Shown here piece after piece: positions 12,043 through 24,189 of a DNA stretch of 64,000 bases (position 1 is the stretch's first letter; every line of letters begins with the position of its first letter). Source of the DNA: Ganoderma boninense. Taxonomy: Eukaryota; Basidiomycota; Agaricomycetes; Polyporales; Polyporaceae. The position numbers were made by a program, and so were the translations under genes. Location of the stretch: assembly GCA_002900995.3 (NCBI GenBank), contig CM035305.1, positions 1,784,167 to 1,848,166 of the forward strand. The letters are read 5' to 3'. The notes under the pieces are model-generated. The model made no database searches, was not told the DNA's origin, and worked only from the letters and a program-made list of their open reading frames with translations.

Positions 12043-14288
12043 ATGACCGACCTCATCACCTCTCGCATCGAGTGGGCCGCCTCTCTCGACCCCACCAAGG
12101 CCCGGGTCCCCACAGAGGAGACCAAGTACCACCGCAAGGTATGTCCTCTTCGCGCGATCGTCGATCTCTTTGCTTTTCAGCCACAGCCGCTGACGTTGAA
12201 CAATGCGCGTACAACAGACGTCCATCATCGCAACAATAGGTGCGCTACCCGCGTCGTGGGGTTCGACAACCCATTTTTGAACCTCCGGAAATGCAGGCCC
12301 GAATGTGAACAACGTCGAGAAGCTCACCGAACTGCGCCGCGCCGGTGTGAACATCGGTGCGTCTCTCTCTCCTGGCTCGCCTACTGCCGCGCACTCAATG
12401 ACATATATGCACCCATAATGCCATACCCGTCTCCAGTTCGCATGAACTTCTCCCATGGGGAGTACGAGTATCATCAAAGCGTTATCGACAACACCAGGAA
12501 AATGGTGTCGCGTACGTTCCCTTTCCTCCGTGTCTGTGAAACACGGATGTTGATTGCCTCGTAGTCGATCCTGAGGGCCGCCCCGTCGCAATCGCTTTGG
12601 ACACGGTATGTATCTATCATAATTGCGAAGTCGACAGAAGATGAACAATAACCCAGAAAGGCCCCGAGATCCGTACCGGTGTGACCAGGAACAAGGCTGA
12701 CGTACGTCCCTCGAATTCCCAGCCGAACTTCGTAAAGTGACGTTTAAAATCCATTCAGTTCCCCGTCAAAGCTGGCCACGAGTTCATCCTATCTACCAAT
12801 GACCAATACAAGGACATTTGCGATGACAAAGTTATGTATGTCGACTACGTGAGTGCGAACGAATCTGCGGACATGAGTACATGTCACTTACTTCGAGGTC
12901 CCAGAAAAACCTGCCGAAAGTCACGGCGCCTGGCAAGCTTGTCTACGTTGACGATGGTATCCTCTCCCTCCTCGTTATTGCTATTGAGGGTGAAAACGTT
13001 CGCGTACGCGCATTGAACAACGGCAACATCAGCTCCCGCAAGGGTGTCAACTTGCCCAAGACCGATGTTGACCTGCCCGCGCTCTCCGAGAAGGATAAGG
13101 CGGACCTTCAGTTCGGTGTCAAGAACGGCGTCGACATGATTTTTGCATCATTTATCCGTCGTGCAGAAGATGTGCGCGAAATTCGTCGTGTCCTTGGCCC
13201 CGATGGCGCGAACATCAAGATCATCGTCAAAATTGAGAATGAGCAGGGTGTCGTCAACTTCGACGAGATTCTCCATGAGACCGACGGTGTCATGGTAGCT
13301 CGTGGTGACCTCGGTATCGAGATCCCCGCCAGCCAGGTATTCCTCGCTCAGAAGATGATGATCGCGAAGTGCAACACTGCGGGGAAGCCTGTCATTGTCG
13401 CTACCCAGATGCTGGAGTCGATGACGGTAAGTTCGGCAATGCTGTTTCTCCTTCGCGCACTAATTTGTTCAATGGCTTTCCTTCGCAGTACAACCCCCGT
13501 CCAACCCGTGCAGAGGTCAGCGACGTGGCAAATGCCGTGATGGATGGTGCAGACTGCGTCATGCTTTCTGGTGAGACTGCGAAGGGGTCATATCCTATCC
13601 AGTCCGGTGAGTGTGAATCTTGTGGCTGAGATGGGCTTGGCTCATGCGACGAGTAGTCCTCATGATGGCCGAAACTTGTTTACTCGCGGAGGGTGCGGTT
13701 TGTTACCCTGCGCTGTACGATGAACTCCGGAACACCACTTCTCGACCAACGGAGACTGTTGAGACGGTGGCATTGGCCGCTGTTGCTGCAGCTTCAGAGC
13801 AGAATGCGAGCGCTATCATTGTGCTCTCGACCAGTGGTAACACCGCACGTCTGATCTCGAAGTACCGTCCTTCAGTTCCGATCATCACCGGTAGGTTCCA
13901 AGAATAGTGGATGATGCATTGATGCTGAGGTCTCTTTCGCGCAGTAACTCGCAACCAGCAGACGGCTCGCCAGATTCACCTGCACAGGGGATGCTACCCG
14001 TTCTGGTACCCCGAGCCTCGCGGCATTGAGGCTCACCAGTGGCAGACGGATGTAAGAAAGGCGATTTCTTTGCATTGGACAGGTGCTGAACGGACCGCCT
14101 CCTAGGTCGACAACCGTATCCGCTTCGGTCTCCGGAATGCGCTTGCACTGAATATCGTCAAGGCGGGGACCGCCGTCGTTGCTGTGCAGGGCTGGAAGGG
14201 TGGCCTCGGGCACACGAACACGCTGCGCATTTTGTCTGTGCCGACGGACCCTGCGGATTTGGTGCAGCAGCCTCTGGGGTCTACCTGA
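12043..14288 (+). CDS. PYK1: Pyruvate kinase
   Basis: It catalyses phosphoenolpyruvate + ADP to pyruvate + ATP, the last step of glycolysis, in the cytosol. The start is the ATG at 12043 ([20 protein letters not shown]) and the stop TGA is at 14286-14288. The exons give the family signatures in order: '[17 protein letters not shown]', '[17 protein letters not shown]', then '[15 protein letters not shown]', '[12 protein letters not shown]', '[20 protein letters not shown]' and '[17 protein letters not shown]'. The active-site block is '[20 protein letters not shown]' with the catalytic lysine in IVKIE, followed by '[13 protein letters not shown]' and '[20 protein letters not shown]'. The C-terminal allosteric domain ends '[13 protein letters not shown]'. 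The gene has about ten short introns, several in the first 900 bases, and no frame break. Confidence 0.97.
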
Positions 14289-14655
14289 AGGATGGGCGAC
14301 GTAATAGACGAACGAATGTAGGATCACTGTACTGTTAGCGCAGAATGACGAATGTACCGTTCTCTGGCTGATGGCTTGGGATGTGTTGGTAGCCAATTGC
14401 TGATTGTGCGAGGGTGCACCGAATGGCTACGGGCGGCTGGTGGTGGGCGCTGTGCGAGCGTCTGAGCACGTGGGCGTGGATGTGCTGTTGGACTGGACAC
14501 TGTCGCTTGGGCTGTTGGTTCACGTCCCAATCCCAGCGTGCTCGCGCGGTGTTCGGTCTGCCCTCCCCGTCCTCTTCCTTCCATCTCACGGCGCCCTAGC
14601 CTATAGCTCCTAGTGTCCAGCGTCCTCCCCCAGCTGGGCTACCGCTCCTTCCCGC
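14289..14655. other. Intergenic region
   Basis: These 367 bases lie between pyruvate kinase and the glycosyltransferase gene. They contain the terminator of the first and the promoter of the second by position. No motif could be assigned. Confidence 0.5.
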
Positions 14656-17116
14656 ATGGCCACCTCAATATACTTTCCCCAACAACGCGGGAATGGTTAT
14701 GCCGAAAAAGCGCGGACCGCCAATGGACTCCCCCTCCACTCCTCCGCTGTCCGCGAAAAGTGGCAGCGTCATCACCAGTCCTCGTCGTGGCTCATGCCCA
14801 TCTCACTTCCCATCCCTGGCGTTCGTACACGCCGCCTCCGTCTCATGCTCCCCAACGCCCCGAAACTGCACCAAATTACCATCACACGCTTTGGCCGGAG
14901 ACGAGGCAGAATGATCCTTGCGGCTGGCTTTGTTGCAATGGTCTTCACCGTCATCCTCATGGTCTCTTTGCGAGATCGTTTCTCGTCAGAGGACAGGACC
15001 TGGACGACGTACGCGGAGCCGCCAACGCTAGTATACAGACGGGAGGATCTCCAGCGAATATGGGAGTGGGAGGTAGCTGCTGGACACTACCCTAGCGGGC
15101 AGAAAAGTGCGTTCCACTGTGTGCCCTCCTTATCGTTATACACCTAACCGAACGGAGCAGTCCCGGAGAACGTTGGGTTCACCGCGCCGCCAATCAACCC
15201 CGCGCTGCCTCCGAGAAAGTCGTCGACCATCCCCTCACGCTTCCGCCCACCAGGCGTGACCAACACTGTCGGCATTGGTGCTAAGCGCGTGTATATCGAC
15301 ATTCAGGCTAAGCCGTTCAATGTCGCTTATCCCCCACGTCCATTACCTGGTAGCGTGGCAGATATGGATGTAGTAATGGAGCATTGCGACTTCTCCCAGA
15401 ACAAGGTAAACAATGCACTCTTCCCTCGGTTTTCGCTGTAGCTTATCCAATGCATGGGTTACAGTATGTCCGTGATTGCCTTGAGGTGCTGCGGCTTGGT
15501 GGAGGGCTCGACAACAGTGCCCGGGTGCGGAGGGGAAAAATGGACGACTGGAAGTACATCTACGTCGAGGATGGCGAACTCCAGAACAGCACACAGACCG
15601 CCCCGCAGGTGAACCCCGCGCTTGCGCTCAAGAGTAAGGGCGTCGCCGATCCGAACGCGGGCTTCGTCAAGAAGCGCAACGTCGACTGGGAGCCGCACGT
15701 GTACTTCCCCCAACCACCTCAGTACATCGCGCACCAGGATCGCCCGGGCGCATGTGACAACAGTCCCCATCTGTTCCATATGTTCAGGACTGGCCCGTTC
15801 ACCGACAAGCCGTATCTTGCCCTGTTGTCGTTCCTCTACACCCAGAATCTTGGTCTGAACCTGGACCCCGAGCACCACGAACCTACGATCTGTCGACCCA
15901 AGTTTTGGCTGTGGATCAACCCTGGTCCTGCGGCTTCGGTACCCAACCCGACTGCGATGCGCGACATGTTTGAGCAGCTGAAGTCCAACCCCTGGGCGTC
16001 GCCATTCCTACACCCACGCTTCAAGGATGTCATCCAGTTCAAACTGTGGAACACAACAGAGCAGCTGGACGGCATACCGGAGCTCAAAGACGAGTGGCGT
16101 GACATGCGCGATTCGCTGTTCAACTCGGGGGGTGTTGTGGAGAAGGTGCCTCAACAGAAGGCCGAGTCGTCTTCTGCCAGCGGCGATGGCGCGAAGGCGG
16201 CGGGCACGAAGACAGAGGACGACGACAAAGCCAACCGCGTCGGCTCGAAATCCCCCTCATCCTACGACCGCCTCTCCGTCATCCTGTCGGACATGGCGCG
16301 TTTCGTGCTGTGCCACCGCTTTGGCGGCATCTACCTCGATGCAGATACGATCCTGCTGCGCGACTGGGAGGAGCTGTGGGGATGGAAGGGCGCATTTGCG
16401 TACCGGTGGTCGCGCCTGGAGAGGTATAACACGGCGGTCTTGAAGCTGAACAAGGGTTCGGCGCTTGGCACATTCTTGTTCCGCACCGCGCTCAAGAATG
16501 GGCTGGACTTCCACCCGATGACTGTGTCTCGGTACACAAAGGACGCCGCCCTCGAGCCGTTGCTGTTGCGGCTGCCCGATGCATTGTTTGACTCTGCGTG
16601 GTTGAACACGGAAGACTACCAGCGGGAGCGCCCGCCACAGCCGTACTTCACCGAGTGAGTTTTTCTTGTGTTTCGTGTCTTGTGGAAGGTGCTGATCGTT
16701 TCGAAGGTTTGGAGATCTTTTCTTCACCCCTAAGGAGAAGAGTGCGGCGCCACATGCGCTTGGTTTCAACGGTTTCTTCAGGGGAGCTTACTCGTATCAC
16801 TTCCACAACTTCTGGTAAGTGGTTCTTGCATAAAACCACACGCAGGGTCTTATATTCTCGTTGATGCAGGTGGCAACCATTCGACGCGTCACGGAACTGG
16901 CCAGACCTAGGACCTCGCTTTATCAATGGCGAGCGGGCTGCGCGGTCGCAGGCGGAAGCGAAGGAAGCACCTGCAACGGACCGGACAGAGTTCCCTGATG
17001 ACCTTGTGGCAGATGACAAGCGGGATCTTGACTGGTCAACGGTCCTGAAGCGAACTTTCGAGGCGTATGTTCGCGGAGAGGTTCCCAACATGTACGGCGA
17101 GTGGATCAAGTGGTAG
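14656..17116 (+). CDS. Type II membrane glycosyltransferase, GT32-like (DXD)
   Basis: The product is probably a Golgi sugar transferase acting on glycoproteins or glycolipids. One N-terminal membrane segment ('MILAAGFVAMVFTVILMV') follows basic residues. A long luminal domain follows, containing 'VILSDMARFVLCHRFGGIYL' and then 'DADTILLRDWEELWGW'. The GGIYLDAD block is the DXD metal/nucleotide-sugar site typical of GT32-type transferases. Later conserved parts include 'ALGFNGFFRGAYSYHFHNFW'. A lysine/serine/aspartate-rich insert lies just before the catalytic block. Five exons with GT-AG introns end at the TAG at 17114-17116. The start at 14656 gives a long cytosolic tail. An in-frame ATG at 14845 would put the membrane segment about 23 residues in, which is more typical. 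Donor and acceptor sugars cannot be told from sequence. Confidence 0.85.
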
Positions 17117-17672
17117 ACACCCCAACCCCCATCAACCCCCATTGGGATGATACTAATCTTCCTCTGCCTTACCGCGCACCATTCCTCCTTCATCGCGGTG
17201 TGTATACCTCTTTTGCCTCATCTGGTACCCTCGACCTACAGCGGCCCCTTGATAAAATGTCTCTGCTTGATGTCCGACCTGATGACTACTTACAGACCTC
17301 CTTGCTATCGCCCATTCTACCTACCTAGCCCTATATAGACCACTTTCATGTAATCATTGCTCCTCCCCACGTGTTTGCCCCGTCAACGTCTGGACATCTA
17401 ACTCTTAGTGGTAGGTAGGATCAATAGATGGGCCCAAACGCAGACCGTCGCCCATAAAACAACGCAAGGCGGATACGCTTATAATATACCCAAACTGCAA
17501 ACTGTGTGCTTATGTAGTCCCCTTCTATTGCCTTGGTGCGATTCTATGCACGTATACCGGTTGAAGACAATCGTGAAAGAAAACCGATGCAAGATCTCCT
17601 ACCAACACTACACCTGCTGGATATAGTAACCCGCTGGCCGCTCCGCATGTTCAGGCATGTTCGCGCCCAGCG
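17117..17672. other. Intergenic region
   Basis: This is a 556-base spacer between two plus-strand genes. It is more AT-rich than its surroundings, with TATA-like TTATAATATACC near 17480. No coding frame is supported. Confidence 0.5.
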
Positions 17673-18382
17673 ATGCGGCCCTTCGACGTCTCGACCCTTG
17701 CCGCCATGTCCTCACAGAACGTCTCGGTGCTTGTCGTGTGCTTAGGGAACATCTGCCGTTCTCCGATGGGTGAGGCGGTCCTGAAGCACGTTGCGAAGGA
17801 GCGGGGCCTGGACGTTACTGTCGATTCGGCCGGGACCTCTAGCTACCACATCGGCGAGGATCCTGACGATCGGTAAGATAGTTTGCCCCCCATTCTGGGT
17901 CCAGTTCCAACTGACCACCGTGCGTACATGGTAGGACAGTCGCGGTTTGCAGGAAGGTATATACTGCCCATCCCACCCAGCTTGCGCCCGCCGCCCGTAT
18001 CATCATAATGCACTAATCCTCGGACGATACGTAGCACAACGTCCCGATCAAGCACGCCGGACGGCAGGTCCAACAGTCCGACTTCAAGCGGTTCACGCAC
18101 ATCCTCGCATCCGATGAATCGAACCTACGCAATCTCGAGCGGGTGAAGCCACACGACGCCACCGCTGAAATCCGTCTCTGGGGCTCGTACCTCGACAATA
18201 AGCCCATCCCCGATCCTTACTATGGTGGTGCAGTCAGTATTTTACTTATTAACTTGATGTTGGGACAGTGTGGCTGACGGTGTATGCAGAGCGGTTTTGA
18301 CAAGGTATACGACCAGTGTGTAAAGCTGTCGGACGCGTTTCTGGACGAAGTGTTCGGGGCGAGCACACAAGGGGTAGAATAG
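17673..18382 (+). CDS. LTP1: Low-molecular-weight protein tyrosine phosphatase
   Basis: It is a cytosolic acid phosphatase that removes phosphate from phosphotyrosine and aryl phosphates. The P-loop 'VVCLGNICRSPMGEAVLKH' carries the CX5R motif (C-L-G-N-I-C-R). It is followed by 'VTVDSAGTSSYHIGEDPDDR' and 'FTHILASDESNLRNL'. The general-acid loop is 'PIPDPYYGG', with the catalytic aspartate in the DP pair. The C-terminus is 'FLDEVFGASTQGVE', stop at 18380-18382. Splicing includes a very small exon ('TVAVCRK'). The first ATG (17673) adds eleven residues before a second in-frame ATG at 17706. The shorter form matches the usual family start better. Confidence 0.93.
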
Positions 18383-18464
18383 ATGGGTGCTCCACGAGGG
18401 TATAGAGGTCAGACTGTATTGCTATAGTACAATGCATTGTATCCGAGAGGTTCTCGCTCGATGC

Positions 18465-20765
18465 TCAGTGGTGGGTAGGCATGTCCACAGATGCCTTGTT
18501 TCCAATCGCGTCCTCGGCCTTCCATAACGCCGTCGTCGTCTTGTTCTGGGTGTAGAAATCGATGCCGCTAGATCACACGGTCAGTATCTGCGCGGATATC
18601 TTGACATATCATTAGTAGATACTTACCCACGGCCGTAGAACGGAATATCGCCAAGGAAGCTACCCTTGTTGCCACTCCAAGAGAACATTGGCAGAGGGAC
18701 GGGGATAGGTACATTGACCCCAACCTGGCCGACTTCGACCTCGCGCTCAAACTTACGCGCCGTCGCTCCGGAATTAGTGAAGATCGCGGTGCCGTTGCCG
18801 TATTTGTTCTCATTGATGATCGCCAGCGCGTCGTCCAAGGTGTCTGCCTTGATCACAACGAGTACGGGGCCGAATATTTCCTCACTGTGCATGATGAGAT
18901 TAGCACCGGTGGAAAACAGACAGGAAGGTGGGTTACCGGTAGCAGCGCATTGTGGTTGTAGCTTCGATGACAGTGGGGCCGACCCAGTTGCCATCGGGAT
19001 ATCCAGCGACCTCATAACCACGACCATCAAGAGCAATGACTCCACCCTCTTCCTCCGCAGAGGCAATCAAACTAGTGATCCGCTGCTTGGCGGCTTGAGA
19101 AATAACAGGACCACTGAGCCGAACGTCAGCGTTAACTTCATTTCCAGGCAATTATGGACATACAGATCAGCTCCCTGCTCGAAGCCTTGGTTGACCTTGA
19201 GCTTCTGTGCGCGTTCGACGATTTCAGGCAGCCAGGATTGTGCGTTGCCGATCAACACAGCAACAGAGATGGCCATGCATCGTTGGCCAGCAGCTGAGAC
19301 GTCCTCAGCGCATGCGACTCTTGAGAAACAATAATCGCTCACCTCCAAATGCAGCGCCGATGATCGAGTTCAAGGCATGGTTCTTGTTGGCTAATCACGG
19401 ACGTTAGACATTTCGTGACTTGGTCAGGGAATGGGACTCACCGTCGGGCATGAGAACGGCGTGGTTCTTAGCTCCCATGTTCGCTTGGACACGTTTCCCA
19501 GTGGCACGACCGCTGGTTGCAATGATATTAGATACCGGGATTTAGAAGAGTAACATGAATACACATACCGCTCGTAGATGTGCTTGCCTGCACGGTCGCC
19601 ACCGACGAAACTGATCGCTTTGATACTGGGGTGGTCGCAGATGGCGTTGACAGTCGGCACGGTTCCATGCACAACGTTGAGGACGCCCGCTGGAAGGCCT
19701 GCCTTCTGGCAAAGTTCGGCAATCATCATGGCAGCACCAGGGTCCCGTTCTGAAGGCTTGAGGACGAGAGTATTCCCAGTTGCAAGAGCCACGGGAATTG
19801 TCCATAGGGGAATCATCCTGAGGAGACGTAAGCTTCCGAGTTTCATTTTGGGTCAGCTCAGACTCACGCGGGGAAGTTGAAAGGCGCGATGCTATAGGGT
19901 GGCATGAAAAGGTCAGGGTATATGCTGTATGAAACAGCGGAATCGACGAACCTAGCACAAACACCCAACGGAAGTCGGCGCGTTGAGGTATCCATGTCCT
20001 TGGAAACTGCAAGACAACGTTACTTCTTTGTAGCTTGCAGAGCACGGCCTGTCTACTGGCCTTCTATAGTGTCTCCCAAAAGCGCAGTAGGAATATTGGT
20101 TGCAGTCTCCACGACCTGCAAACCCCGTAGAAGGTCTCCCTGTGCATCTGCGTCCGAAATGAACACTGTAATGTTACCGACCCTATACAGGAACCGTGCC
20201 GTACCAGGATATGTTTTGCCTTGTTCTAGCACGATGCTACTTGCAATCGCATCCGAGTGTTGCCTCAGCTGATACTGAAGGCTGTGGCACGATTAAGATG
20301 CGCGTCTTGAAAGCAGCGAGAGCAAGCTTGATACGCACTCCATGACAAAGCGTTGCCGAGTGAGAACACTCGAGCGGCTCCATGATTTGTACGCTTGTTG
20401 AGCGGCGTCCACCGCCTGCTCGAATTCGGCCGAAGTAGTCTCCGGGACTCTGGTCAGAAGAGTTTGAGAGGCCTAACGGAGTCCGCGTTCAGTATGTAAT
20501 ATGCGACATTGGATCGCAGGAAGCCGTGACGTACCGGGTCGACGACGTCGATCCATTTGTCGGCCTTGCTCTCGACAAACTCTCCGCCGATGAAGTTCTT
20601 GCTGTTACCTCCTGTCGCACTGGTGCCCTTCCACTCCTGGGAGATCTTCTCAGCCCTTGATTTTCCGGTTACGCTGAGTCCGCTGAGTGCAGGCTTGGCG
20701 GTAGAGCTGGTTGCAAGAGATCGCACGCGAAGCTGCGCTGGCCGAGGGAACTTGGCGAGAGGCAT
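18465..20765 (-). CDS. ALDH6A1: Methylmalonate-semialdehyde dehydrogenase (acylating)
   Basis: This mitochondrial enzyme of valine and pyrimidine catabolism converts methylmalonate or malonate semialdehyde with CoA and NAD+ to propionyl- or acetyl-CoA. The start ATG is at 20763-20765, with an Arg/Ser/Ala-rich targeting peptide ([20 protein letters not shown]). Next come '[20 protein letters not shown]', '[20 protein letters not shown]' and '[20 protein letters not shown]'. The nucleotide-binding '[16 protein letters not shown]' is next, and the catalytic cysteine lies in '[17 protein letters not shown]'. '[20 protein letters not shown]' and '[20 protein letters not shown]' complete the family pattern. 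The stop TGA is at 18465-18467. The gene has about ten introns and an unbroken frame. It is divergent from the SH3BGR-like gene. Confidence 0.95.
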
Positions 20766-21152
20766 AGCAGGATGTCAAAAGCAAGTTGAGAGCAGAGTAC
20801 AAGTATGTGCTTCACAGGCAAGCCAGATGCCAGAGTGGGAGAGGGAAGAAGTTTGCACAAGGAATTATATGTGTTGGTCCGCCGGCCTTCCGGTGCAAGG
20901 CAGGTCGCGGGTCGTCGCAGACTGTGTTAGGGTGGGGTCAGCGGCAGTGTGTGGACAAGCCAAGTCCAAGTTCCGGACCCCGCGTCCATCGTCGTCATGT
21001 GGGGTAGGCCCTGATTACCCCAGACAGGCGCCCAATCCGCCACACGCGTCGGCCGTTGCCTTGAAGTTGATCCGCCGCGTGCCAGGTCCCGCCCCGACGT
21101 CCCACTGCGCCTCCCATAACAAGCTCATTCAGCCATAGCCCGCAACACCACC
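20766..21152. other. Bidirectional intergenic region
   Basis: This 387-base spacer lies between the divergent starts of the dehydrogenase (-) and the SH3BGR-like gene (+). It is GC-rich, and no motif is assigned. Confidence 0.5.
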
Positions 21153-22305
21153 ATGCCTCCTCCGCCGATTCAGGTCTTCCTCACTACCATCGCCTCTCAA
21201 CCCGCACTCAGGCAGCGTCAAGGTGTGCCCGCTTCGTGATCGCCGTCGTCGCAGCCATGTCATGGACGTGGTACAGAATACGTCCTTCGCGTCCTGCAGG
21301 TCAAGAAGGCTCAATTCACATCCTATGATCTTGCATCGGATGAGGACGCAAAGAAGCTCTGGCGAAGGAAAGCTCCATTAGGCTAGTATCAGCCGAATCT
21401 GTTTGCGCTCGTCCGACACCTCCAGCTAACCCTTGGGTGTAGACAAGCAGCAGCTCCCTGGCATCCTCATCGGCGGTGAATTTCCAGGGGTACGTCCGTC
21501 ACACCCATACATGGCTTTATGGCTGCAGCACCTGCATCGAAGCAAGCTCATTGACCTCGTGTGTCCACAGACTTTCCAGGAGTTGTGGGTAGCTCCTGCC
21601 GTGTCTACCGCGACACCTCGTGTCTGATGATGCTGCTCATTATCGCTCAGCGAGGAAGCGGTAGAGTTCGGCGAGCTCGATCAGTTCCTTCGACTCAAGG
21701 AAGAATGGGATCCATTTGAAGAAGACAAGCCCCTCCTCCGCGCCATTCCCGTTGGTATCCCAGGCGCCTATGCCCCTGCTCAGATGAACCCTGAGCACAT
21801 CTCCCCCGCCCCCTCACCCAGCAAGACAAAGCCACCTCGCCGCAAGGGCGAGGTCGATGCAGGACAGGCCCTCGGAGATGCCACTTTGCATGGTGTCGAC
21901 GTCACAGAGGACGACCTAGAAACACTGGTGAAGGAGTTGGGGCTGACCGGCGCGGACGCAGAGGACCTCATCAAGGGCCTTAGTGGTGACACTAGCCCGA
22001 CAAAGAAGGACACCGCTCCTTCCCCTTCCACTAAGGAAGACGAGAAGGAGGAGGCTGCGGCTGCGGCTGCGGAGCCCACTCCAACGCCGCAGAAGAAACA
22101 GCCTTTTGCAGAAGATGCTGGGAAGCCTGACGTCTGGAAAGCGGAGGAGCCTGCGGTCAAGGCAGTTGAACCTGATCTGAATGCGGATGCGGCGGAAGAA
22201 TCCACGAATTCAGGCGCGACAGAGAAGGCAGAGGCAGAGGCAGAGCAGTCAGTGCATGAAGAAGCGACTGGTGGAGAGAAGTCGAAGTCCGAGCCAGCGG
22301 TCTAG
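21153..22305 (+). CDS. SH3BGR-like thioredoxin-fold protein with acidic C-terminal tail
   Basis: The start is the ATG at 21153 and the stop at 22303-22305. The first ~110 residues form a glutaredoxin-like SH3BGR domain: 'QVFLTTIASQPALRQRQ', 'VLRVLQVKKAQFTSYDLASD', 'APLDKQQLPGILIGGEFPGT' and 'FEEAVEFGELDQFLRL'. It lacks the CXXC redox pair, as is usual in this family, so redox catalysis is not expected. The rest is a low-complexity tail rich in Glu, Ala, Lys and Pro, with a 'PSPSKTKPPRRKGEVD' stretch. The third intron (21381-21441) is of the GC-AG type, with donor GCTAGT and a GCTAAC branch point. The nearby GT alternative gives a stop. Function in fungi is unknown. The 3' end faces the seipin gene. 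Confidence 0.85.
21381..21441 (+). other. GC-AG intron in the SH3BGR-like gene
   Basis: The exon ends ATTAG, the donor is GCTAGT and the acceptor is TGTAG. It joins 'WRRKAPL' to 'DKQQLPGILIGG' through a split GAC codon. A GT donor four bases downstream would create TAA. Confidence 0.7.
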
Positions 22306-22576
22306 GCAGACTGCTGCCCCAAGAGACAAGGACATTGTGCACTTCACATACATTTCATTTGGAATCTGGGGTTCGCGTAGAAACTGCCGTTTGTATTGTT
22401 TTCGATCGACAATACCTTGCGTGGTGAACCTAAGAATACTGTGGATGCCTGGCGTCCACTAACGACCGCAAGATTAACATTTCGAATGAGGGCATACATG
22501 TTGTACAACGCGCACAAGGAAGCGGCGTGAAATGTCCCGAATCATTACACATTATGTTCCAGCTTATTACCGCGAT

Positions 22577-23960
22577 CTACGATTCTATATCATCGGGTGC
22601 CAAAGGCCGCGAAGGACGTCGACGGACTGTGGGCAACTCGTCTTTATAGGCGATCGCTGTCGTACCCGCAGCTCCGGAAGGAGTCTGATAAGTTGTAGTG
22701 TCCCAATCATCATCGCCTTCCGTCTTGATGTCAGCATCCCTCTAGTGGAAGTGGAAGGCGTGGTCAGATGATGCCACAGGAGAAGCGAGCCGACCGACCG
22801 ATTGCCTCGAGCGAGAAGAACTGCCTTCTGTCCTCCGCCCTGTCGTAGGGGTCTTCGGGCGACTCTTGCTCTCAGTCCGTTCAATGTATTCTGGGCGGCG
22901 GGACCGTCGACGTCTGCGAGCCTTGTCTTCGGGTTCCAACTGGCGCGGCTCCTCAGGTTCAGAGGGAAAATGCCATTCGACTGCCGGCATGAGGCAAGCG
23001 ACTAGCCCAATGAACAAGACGAAGAAGAATATCCCAGACGCTGCTAACGCGGAGAGGAGAGGGAAATGCGAAATGAGACCCCTGCTCAGGATGCGGGTCA
23101 GTGCCTACTTCAGCCGTCTGGCATGCAAACACAAAAGTGCTTACCGAATGCCATGATAGATGACGACTCCGCGGATGGAGCCTGACAACACCGCAAGCTC
23201 GCGTCCGTGCCCCTCGCCGAGCGTTTTCCAGTAGTCTCGACGGCCCAGTTCAATTCTCGCCGTCGCGCGGCTGGTGCCCACTATGAAGTCGTTGAGCATG
23301 GGAATGTCGAGGTCGACAGTGCCAGGTCTGTTGTAGAAGTACGACCATGGCGCGAGATACTGCGGTAGAACGATAGCCTAGAATAAAGTTGGACTGGCAG
23401 ACTCGGAGAATGACAGGAACACGTACAGGTTTGTGCACGTCTGCGATAGTGATATTTGATGGACTTGACAGGGTAAGACTGGCCATAAAGTTGCCAAGGG
23501 CGATATTGGCCTCATTCGCAGGAACAACGAGGTGGAGAGAGATGTCGTAGGCCTGACTTGGCACCACATTCCACAACGCGAGTTCCGCGTGCGGAATTCC
23601 ACCGTCCCTGTCGGAGAGGGTTATGTGAGAGTGCATACATGCACGCGGCTCAAGTTGTACATACCCATATTGGAGGAACAGCTCTGTCTCCCAGCTAACC
23701 GCGATGCTCTTCCAAACAAAGTATCCGGACCCGATTGAGAGGAATATAATGAGAGGAAGTGTGACAGAGAAGACAGCTAGCGGTACAAGGTGCGGTGCAA
23801 GAGGCGAGAAAAGGCGTGCAACGGCCCAGAGGAGGTCGATGAAAAGCTGGATGGGGTGGATGGGCCAGAGGTAACTGAAGATGCCGCGGGTGCCCCCTGC
23901 TACCTGCTTTCGCAACTTCTCGCGCTCTTCTGGCGTGTTCCCTTTCTTCGTGCGTTCCAT
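22577..23960 (-). CDS. SEI1: Seipin (lipid-droplet assembly protein)
   Basis: Seipin is an ER membrane protein at ER-lipid droplet contacts that controls droplet formation. The start is the ATG at 23958-23960 (MERTKKGNTPEEREKLRKQ). The first membrane helix is 'LVPLAVFSVTLPLIIFLSIG'. The luminal beta-sandwich includes 'AYDISLHLVVPANEANIALG' and 'NFMASLTLSS'. The second helix is 'GIFFFVLFIGLVACLM'. The cytosolic tail is charged (Arg/Ser/Glu-rich). An in-frame TAG occurs at 22742-22744. Either the protein stops there, or a 36-base GT-AG intron with a CTGAC branch point removes it. In the latter case the frame continues through 'RDADIKTEGDDDWDTTTYQT' to the stop at 22577-22579. I favour continuation because that extension looks coding. 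The gene is divergent from the next gene, with a spacer of about 230 bases. Confidence 0.88.
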
Positions 23961-24189
23961 CCTAACAACGAGGGGGTATATAGACGAGGGAAGGTGGGGA
24001 GAAACGGAAACAGTGAGATGAGGAACAAAGTGACCCAGGTACAACTCGCGGAGACCTGCACCATGTACTGTGCTCGTACTGCATTGCGAGCCAGTCGCGC
24101 ATTGATGTCATTGCGCCGATACACACGTGATTGTCCAACCACTTGCCCCCCAACGGCCACCCTCGCTACACGACGAGGCCTCTTGACGA

